From: Martinezella dioscoreae
GTDB taxonomy: Bacteria > Pseudomonadota > Alphaproteobacteria > Rhizobiales > Rhizobiaceae
NCBI RefSeq assembly: GCF_009176305.1
Contig: NZ_BLAJ01000001.1
Location: 806,001 to 870,000 of the forward strand
DNA length: 64,000 nucleotides
Reading direction: 5' to 3'
Shown in pieces: positions 63,789 to 64,000 of this stretch; position 1 is the first letter of the stretch; the number at the start of each line of letters is the position of its first letter. A model generated the notes under the pieces. The model ran no database searches. It was not told where the DNA came from and was given only the letters and a program-made list of their open reading frames with translations. Made by a program: the position numbers and the translations under genes.

Positions 63789-64000
63789 ATGAGCCTGTGC
63801 CAGTTGGCCGGGCAGCCGCGCTTCATCAATGCCGAAAGGCGATGGGGTGAGGAAAGTCCGGGCTCCACGGAAACACGGTGCCGGATAACGTCCGGCGGGG
63901 GCAACCTCAGGGAAAGTGCCACAGAAAGCAAACCGCCCGATCTCCGGATCGGGTAAGGGTGAAAGGGTGGGGTAAGAGCCCACCGCGTCTCTGGCAACAG
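63789..64000 (+). ncRNA. rnpB: RNase P RNA (class A, alphaproteobacterial), cut off by the window end
   Basis: The conserved block GAGGAAAGTCCGGGCTCCAC at 63849..63868, AGGGAAAGTGCCACAGAAA near 63909..63927 followed by ACCGCC, and GGTAAGGGTGAAAGGGTGGGGTAAGAGCCCACCGC near 63952..63983 are the landmark regions of bacterial RNase P RNA. The 5' end is placed near 63789 by the usual leader to the first helix and is uncertain by several bases. About half of the roughly 400-nucleotide RNA is inside the window. It matures tRNA 5' ends. The position next to amidase and wall genes suggests the dcw division cluster may follow. Confidence 0.95.

Overview
The window is chromosomal DNA from a member of the Rhizobiaceae, most likely Rhizobium itself. 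Supporting signs are the GC-rich coding bias, many ATGA stop/start overlaps, a btaAB betaine-lipid pair, a RibH2-type lumazine synthase behind an FMN riboswitch, an AGE-family mannose isomerase-like gene, and an alphaproteobacterial RNase P RNA at the right edge. No insertion sequence, prophage, CRISPR array or tRNA was seen, and nearly all of the DNA is tightly packed with intact genes.

Layout. 0-1.2 kb: the tail of a TIM-barrel sugar isomerase-like gene and small rhizobial proteins, including a 32-residue membrane peptide. 1.3-6.3 kb: surface polysaccharide genes (lyase, GumK-like glycosyltransferase, flippase, TupA-like ATP-grasp). 6.3-12.2 kb: a UPF0303 protein, an AGE-family isomerase and the cobalamin-dependent methionine synthase metH. 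12.3-19.8 kb: a probable amino-sugar uptake system, with a kinase and GntR regulator facing a five-gene ABC transporter/oxidoreductase operon. 19.9-24.3 kb: a TetR/tautomerase pair, two VOC proteins, a methyltransferase-PhnF pair and riboswitch-controlled ribH2. 24.3-36.2 kb: an ABC importer with an RpiR regulator, divergent from a hydrolase, APC permease, glutamine synthetase-like ligase, aldehyde dehydrogenase and iron alcohol dehydrogenase. Together these look like a gamma-glutamylation route for an amine or amino alcohol. 36.3-45.4 kb: an L,D-transpeptidase, small enzymes, a TPP enzyme/CoA-transferase pair, a DMT exporter, a hydrolase and secreted RNase T2. 45.5-49.3 kb: ettA, then an ArsR-methyltransferase regulator (SahR type) coupled to metF. 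49.4-64 kb: a 25-residue membrane peptide, five peptidoglycan hydrolases scattered among btaAB, a serine hydrolase, LysE, PPi-phosphofructokinase, DjlA and an FAD oxidoreductase, ending in rnpB.

The clearest regulatory link is a near-identical 20-bp palindrome (ACATAAAGATATCTTTATGT). It lies in the metH promoter and, 39 kb away, directly before the ArsR-methyltransferase/metF operon, tying the two halves of the methyl-folate/homocysteine step to one regulator. Other visible control elements are the FMN riboswitch, a possible Pho box before btaA, direct repeats between the TetR gene and the tautomerase, a mirrored operator pair before the amino-sugar operon, and intercistronic hairpins after both substrate-binding-protein genes. 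Start codons were moved inward from the longest reading frame wherever a Shine-Dalgarno sequence or an ATGA overlap decided the matter. Functions rest on motif recognition from memory; no database search was possible.
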